DNA from: Campylobacteraceae bacterium
Lineage (GTDB): Bacteria > Campylobacterota > Campylobacteria > Campylobacterales > Sulfurovaceae
Assembly (NCBI GenBank): GCA_026982175.1
Contig: JALSHP010000370.1
Coordinates: forward strand, 1-8,404
Length of the DNA stretch: 8,404 nt
Reading direction: 5' to 3'
Positions within the stretch are counted from its first letter, which is position 1; each line of letters opens with the position of its first letter. Positions 5,576 through 8,404 of this stretch are shown here, in pieces. A program made the position numbers and the translations under genes. Below the pieces are notes generated by a model, which did not search any database, had not been told where the DNA came from, and saw nothing but the letters and a program-made list of their open reading frames with translations.

Positions 5576-6296
5576 ACTCTTGAATCTTCTTTCTTAAGGT
5601 ATTTCGGTTAAGTCCTAAGACCCCTGCTAGTTTGAGTTGCGATTTGTATTTTTGGAGACCTGCTTCAATGAGAGGTCTTTCATAGAGTCCTAAATGCTCA
5701 CGGTAAGCATTATTACCCTCTATCTCTTGAAATAGATACTGATATAAGCGTTCTTCTATCTCCTCTTTGTTTAGAGTTTGTAAAATGAGCTGTTTGGAGA
5801 TAGAAGCTTTTAATGATTTAATATTATGGCTTAAATCAAGACTCTCTTTTGTTATTGGTGTGCTAACCTCAATCATTAGCTTCTCTTTTATCTCTTTTGT
5901 AAAGTAGTCAATTAGGAGTTTTAAATCTTCTCTCTCTTGTAGGCTTGGCATTTTATAGATAAAGGCAAAATGGCTATTGAATTTTTGTTGATTTTTAGTG
6001 GTGTTGGCAATGGCAATAATTCGTTTATGTTCAAAGTTGAGTTTTTCAATATATTGAACTTTTTCAAAATTATAGATAATTAGCTTATCATACTGTTCAA
6101 GTGCCAATATCAGCTCTTGCTCTTGAGAAGCATCAACATAAATTGCATTGGGGAAAAGCATTTTAATAAAGGTTTTTTTTCCAGTATGCTTTTCACCCAT
6201 TAGTAATGATGAGACAAAAAGGGAACGGGTTAAGGTTAAACCTTTGGTTATTTTATCTATTTGAGGTGAATTGCTTAAAAATTGAACAGTTTTCAT
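5562..6296 (-). CDS. Degenerate NtrC-like regulator with Fis-type helix-turn-helix
   Basis: Not recognised by name. Seen: 244 residues, no receiver domain. The N-terminus aligns with the start of sigma54-activator AAA+ domains: FLSNSPQIDKI, then Walker A GEKHTGKK at 34-41 (family: GESGTGKE). The region that should hold the GAFTGA loop is deleted, and the Walker B position reads KLIIYNFEKV (71-80) without the acidic pair. RIIAIANTTK (92-101) matches the sensor I strand, and MPSLQEREDLKLLIDYF (116-132) matches the PPLRER-ED-LL-F segment. Residues 205-244 form a Fis-type helix-turn-helix (AGLQKYKSQLKLAGVLGLNRNTLRKK). Without GAFTGA it should not remodel sigma54 polymerase, so it is probably a DNA-binding repressor, co-regulator or ligand-gated switch. 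It is the first gene of an operon with the PAS protein and is divergent from a large surface-protein gene. The start is the only in-frame ATG that keeps Walker A; there is no ribosome binding site. Confidence 0.75.
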   Translation of the reverse strand: MKTVQFLSNSPQIDKITKGLTLTRSLFVSSLLMGEKHTGKKTFIKMLFPNAIYVDASQEQELILALEQYDKLIIYNFEKVQYIEKLNFEHKRIIAIANTTKNQQKFNSHFAFIYKMPSLQEREDLKLLIDYFTKEIKEKLMIEVSTPITKESLDLSHNIKSLKASISKQLILQTLNKEEIEERLYQYLFQEIEGNNAYREHLGLYERPLIEAGLQKYKSQLKLAGVLGLNRNTLRKKIQEYDIS

Positions 6297-6302
6297 GTTT
6301 AG

Positions 6303-6331
6303 ATTATAGTCAAGTAAAACTTATTTTGCTA
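6303..6331 (-). promoter_or_regulatory. Promoter of the NtrC-like/PAS operon, probably giving leaderless mRNA
   Basis: A perfect TATAAT lies on the minus strand at 6308-6303, only six bases before the ATG (6296-6294), so transcription should begin at or next to the A of the start codon. The -35 position (about 6331-6326, TAGCAA) is weak, but an A9 run at 6356-6348 sits where an UP element would be. No Shine-Dalgarno sequence fits between the -10 and the ATG. Confidence 0.6.
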
Positions 6332-6356
6332 TGAAAGATGCTTTCAATTTTTTTTT
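6332..6356 (+). terminator. Terminator-like hairpin with T9 tail, no gene before it
   Basis: TGAAAG (6332-6337) and CTTTCA (6341-6346) pair around ATG, followed by A and nine T (6348-6356). On the plus strand this has the form of a small intrinsic terminator, but the only genes to its left are on the minus strand. It could stop antisense transcription. Read on the minus strand, the A9 run is placed like an UP element of the operon promoter. Confidence 0.4.
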
Positions 6357-6434
6357 ATCCGATAGAGGTAACTTTTTACATCCATTTTAGGAGGGTGTTT
6401 TTATTTGTGAATTATTAATTAAAATAAACTTTTA

Positions 6435-6440
6435 TATAAT
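6435..6440 (+). promoter_or_regulatory. Candidate -10 box for the surface-protein gene
   Basis: TATAAT at 6435-6440 would start RNA near 6447, giving a leader of about 68 nt that contains both AT palindromes. No convincing -35 is present at 16-18 bp upstream, and the surrounding DNA is so AT-rich that a chance match is possible. Confidence 0.4.
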
Positions 6441-6450
6441 TTATACTTAT

Positions 6451-6470
6451 TTAAATTAATATTAATTTAA
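6451..6470. repeat. Perfect 20-bp palindrome before the surface-protein gene
   Basis: TTAAATTAATATTAATTTAA reads the same on both strands. ATAC at 6443-6446 and GTAT at 6471-6474 extend the symmetry after a 4-base offset on the left side. Situated between the candidate -10 box and the ATG, it is a possible operator for a dimeric regulator, or an 8-bp RNA hairpin with a 4-nt loop. Confidence 0.6.
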
Positions 6471-6484
6471 GTATTGATATTATT

Positions 6485-6498
6485 ATTTTAATTAAAAT
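6485..6498. repeat. Perfect 14-bp palindrome before the surface-protein gene
   Basis: ATTTTAATTAAAAT is an exact palindrome, centred about 31 bp (three helical turns) downstream of the 20-bp palindrome's centre and ending four bases before the AAGGA ribosome binding site. It is pure A/T, so chance is a real alternative. Confidence 0.45.
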
Positions 6499-6514
6499 TT
6501 TTAAGGAATTATAT

Positions 6515-8404
6515 ATGATATTTATCAATAGACTATTTTTATTATTGTTTTCATTTGCCATGTTTATACATGCAGCGAATGTTAATGTAACCACTTATTA
6601 TGGTAAAACAGGGGGTATTGTTGGGGTACTTAATACTACTTCACAGGTAGTTAATGGACGAACCATCTGTCCTTCTAACCCAACTGTAGGGTGTGACTTT
6701 GGTGATGACCCACTGTTTAATAATAATGGTACAACCGATGACCCATCGGATGACAGCTACTCGGGTGATTTAGTAGTTAGAACCAATGATAGTTTTCAAG
6801 CTATTGCAGGCTGGATGTGGAATGGAGAAGCTGGAGGAGCTAAAGAGAAAGTAACCATTAAAGGTACGCTTCCTAGCACAGGTATATTACCTGATGGCTC
6901 AACTGGTACAACAGAGTCTTATAAATGGGATACACTCCCTGGTTCTTGTGATGCTAGTGAATCTAGTATATCAGCAGATAAACAGACCATGATATGTGTG
7001 CGTAAAGATTTTGATAAAAATGATGTAGGAACCTACTCTGAAGATTTACCTTTTAATGTTATTGTTAAAGGTGAGACCCTCTCTAAGACAAAACCAGGGG
7101 ACATTACGTTTGAAATTTCGGCTGAAGATGCACCTACGGTAAGTGATGATACGGATGGTTATTCTTTAGAAGTAACGGCTGCACCACGATGGAACTTGCA
7201 AAAATCTATGTATACAGCCGTGACAGGATATGAGCATAATGGTGTTAAGGGTTGGCTTATGGACTATAAGTTCTACATTGAAGTAGATGAAGTTAGTGGT
7301 GAAGTAGATAATGCTTCTGCTTTGGTAGGAAATGAGTCAATGGGTAAAGATGCTACTTTTACATTTAAAGATGATATGTCTGAACTATCTCCTAATGCTA
7401 CTTTGGTAGGCTGTTCATTTAAAGGACGATTTACCAATCAAGATGGATATGTTGGAAGTGCTGACCCATTAACTTATAGTGGAACAGGAAGTCTATATGC
7501 TACAACAGTAACTTATGATGCACGTCGTATTACACAAACAGCTGATGAGAGAACCATTAATTGTACACAAAGTGGCTCAACTATTGATATTGAAGCTCAA
7601 CATATTGATGCTACATTAACTAACTATCCAAAGTTAGATTATGTGGGGAATGCATTACCTGTAAACAGAGGAATTGCTGCGATTGGTTCTATCTATATCT
7701 TTGTACCTCTTGATGATGTTAAGCCTCAAAGCCAAGGGGGTAATAATCCTGAAGAAGATGGGTGGCTTAAAACTACAAACAGTTTAACCAACTTTGACCC
7801 TGTTACTCCAACAGGCAATGCAAACTTTGGTGGAGAGCGTGAGAGTGAGTTAGACAATAGTTACTCTTACACACTATACTACTCACGAGGCTCTTTTGAT
7901 AAATATTATAGAGGAGACGCTACAGGTGTATGGAATTATCCTGGAGGTGCTATTGGTTATCGTTCTGGTGATGGTATGGCGACACAAGGGTATGAGTTCT
8001 CAACAACTTTAATTACTAACAATACTGGGGGAACACCTTTTACTCAAGAGAAGATATGTGATGTTGTGGATGCGTATCGTTTAGAGATTCAAGATATAGA
8101 AGATAATGAACGATATAATATTATTAAAACCTATTATAGTGATGCTTATCATATTAATTCAAGACCGATTATGTATAGAATTTGGAATGGTTCAGCAGAC
8201 TATGTAAATGGTAAGTCAGAAGCAGAAGAGCCTTATGTTTTTGAGTATGCTTCAAGCTATGAAGATGACTCTTGGTTGCCTTCACAAGGGGGCGACCAAA
8301 CCATTTCTCATAAGGCAGAGATAGAAGCAGAGTGTAATGCTGCTGATACCAAATGGTTTGCCACAGCTGATGAGGCAAGAGCTGATGCCAATGGAGTAGG
8401 AGCA
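6515..8404 (+). CDS. Large secreted adhesin-like surface protein (3' end outside window)
   Basis: Not recognised by name. Seen: 630 codons from ATG at 6515 to the window edge with no stop, so the full protein is longer. AAGGA (6503-6507) is a good ribosome binding site at 7 nt. Residues 1-20 or 21 (MIFINRLFLLLFSFAMFIHA) form a Sec signal peptide. The mature part is acidic, rich in Asp, Thr, Ser, Gly and Asn, with beta-strand-like segments, scattered cysteines (for example ICPS and VGC near residues 51-59) and no membrane helix. From Trp226 the segment APRWNLQKSMYTAVTGYEHNG, followed by GWLMDYKFYIEVDEVSG and FKDDMS, resembles repeat domains of DUF11 or isopeptide-forming fimbrial/adhesin proteins. 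This suggests an extended stalk or adhesin, possibly exported further to the cell surface; the anchor or export domain would lie beyond the window. It is divergent from the NtrC-like/PAS operon, whose product may control it. Confidence 0.7.
   Translation, partial: MIFINRLFLLLFSFAMFIHAANVNVTTYYGKTGGIVGVLNTTSQVVNGRTICPSNPTVGCDFGDDPLFNNNGTTDDPSDDSYSGDLVVRTNDSFQAIAGWMWNGEAGGAKEKVTIKGTLPSTGILPDGSTGTTESYKWDTLPGSCDASESSISADKQTMICVRKDFDKNDVGTYSEDLPFNVIVKGETLSKTKPGDITFEISAEDAPTVSDDTDGYSLEVTAAPRWNLQKSMYTAVTGYEHNGVKGWLMDYKFYIEVDEVSGEVDNASALVGNESMGKDATFTFKDDMSELSPNATLVGCSFKGRFTNQDGYVGSADPLTYSGTGSLYATTVTYDARRITQTADERTINCTQSGSTIDIEAQHIDATLTNYPKLDYVGNALPVNRGIAAIGSIYIFVPLDDVKPQSQGGNNPEEDGWLKTTNSLTNFDPVTPTGNANFGGERESELDNSYSYTLYYSRGSFDKYYRGDATGVWNYPGGAIGYRSGDGMATQGYEFSTTLITNNTGGTPFTQEKICDVVDAYRLEIQDIEDNERYNIIKTYYSDAYHINSRPIMYRIWNGSADYVNGKSEAEEPYVFEYASSYEDDSWLPSQGGDQTISHKAEIEAECNAADTKWFATADEARADANGVGA

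Noticed and set aside
6389..6418. AGGAGG followed by a GTG start for a tiny peptide on the plus strand
   Set aside because: The GTG overlaps the ribosome-binding-like sequence with no spacer, and the frame ends after seven codons.
8169..8378. Minus-strand open frame at the right end
   Set aside because: It is antisense to the continuous 630-codon surface-protein frame. Its composition (His/Leu-rich) is typical of a shadow.
1..8404. tRNA, rRNA, CRISPR array, insertion sequence or attachment site
   Set aside because: No cloverleaf pattern, regularly spaced repeats, transposase-like frame or long terminal inverted repeats were found on reading through both strands.

Overview
The window looks like chromosomal DNA of a member of the Campylobacterota (Epsilonproteobacteria), most like the free-living chemolithotrophic genera (Sulfurovum/Sulfurimonas type). 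This is an inference from family resemblance: a Campylobacter Ctb-like group III truncated haemoglobin, an epsilonproteobacterial-type outer-membrane porin, AT-rich intergenic DNA and weak -35 boxes. No database search was possible.

Left part (1-3420, minus strand): a thiamine block. Reading leftwards there is a thiC promoter, a complete TPP riboswitch aptamer (3290-3380), thiC (phosphomethylpyrimidine synthase), a strong hairpin directly after the thiC stop, a truncated haemoglobin with a TTG start and its own candidate promoter, then thiO (glycine oxidase), which runs off the left edge. ThiC makes the pyrimidine half of thiamine. ThiO supplies dehydroglycine for the thiazole half and uses O2. 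The O2-binding globin lies between them.

Middle (3421-4879): a divergent promoter region, then a strongly expressed-looking porin on the plus strand. The porin has a good sigma70 promoter preceded by a 10-bp inverted repeat. It is followed by three consecutive inverted repeats that separate it from the convergent minus-strand operon.

Right-centre (4880-6300, minus strand): a two-gene overlapping operon. The first gene encodes an NtrC-like protein without a receiver domain. It keeps a Walker A motif and a C-terminal Fis-type helix-turn-helix but has lost the GAFTGA loop and the Walker B acidic pair. The second encodes a PAS protein with a histidine-kinase-like tail that lacks recognisable phosphoacceptor and ATP-binding boxes. 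Together they look like a catalytically reduced NtrB/NtrC-type pair. The promoter lies so close to the first ATG that the mRNA is probably leaderless.

Right end (6297-8404): an AT-rich divergent intergenic region with two perfect palindromes (20 and 14 bp), then the first 630 codons of a large secreted, acidic, adhesin-like protein that continues beyond the window. A plausible but untested idea is that the degenerate NtrC-like protein controls this divergent surface-protein gene. No tRNA, rRNA, CRISPR array or insertion sequence was seen.
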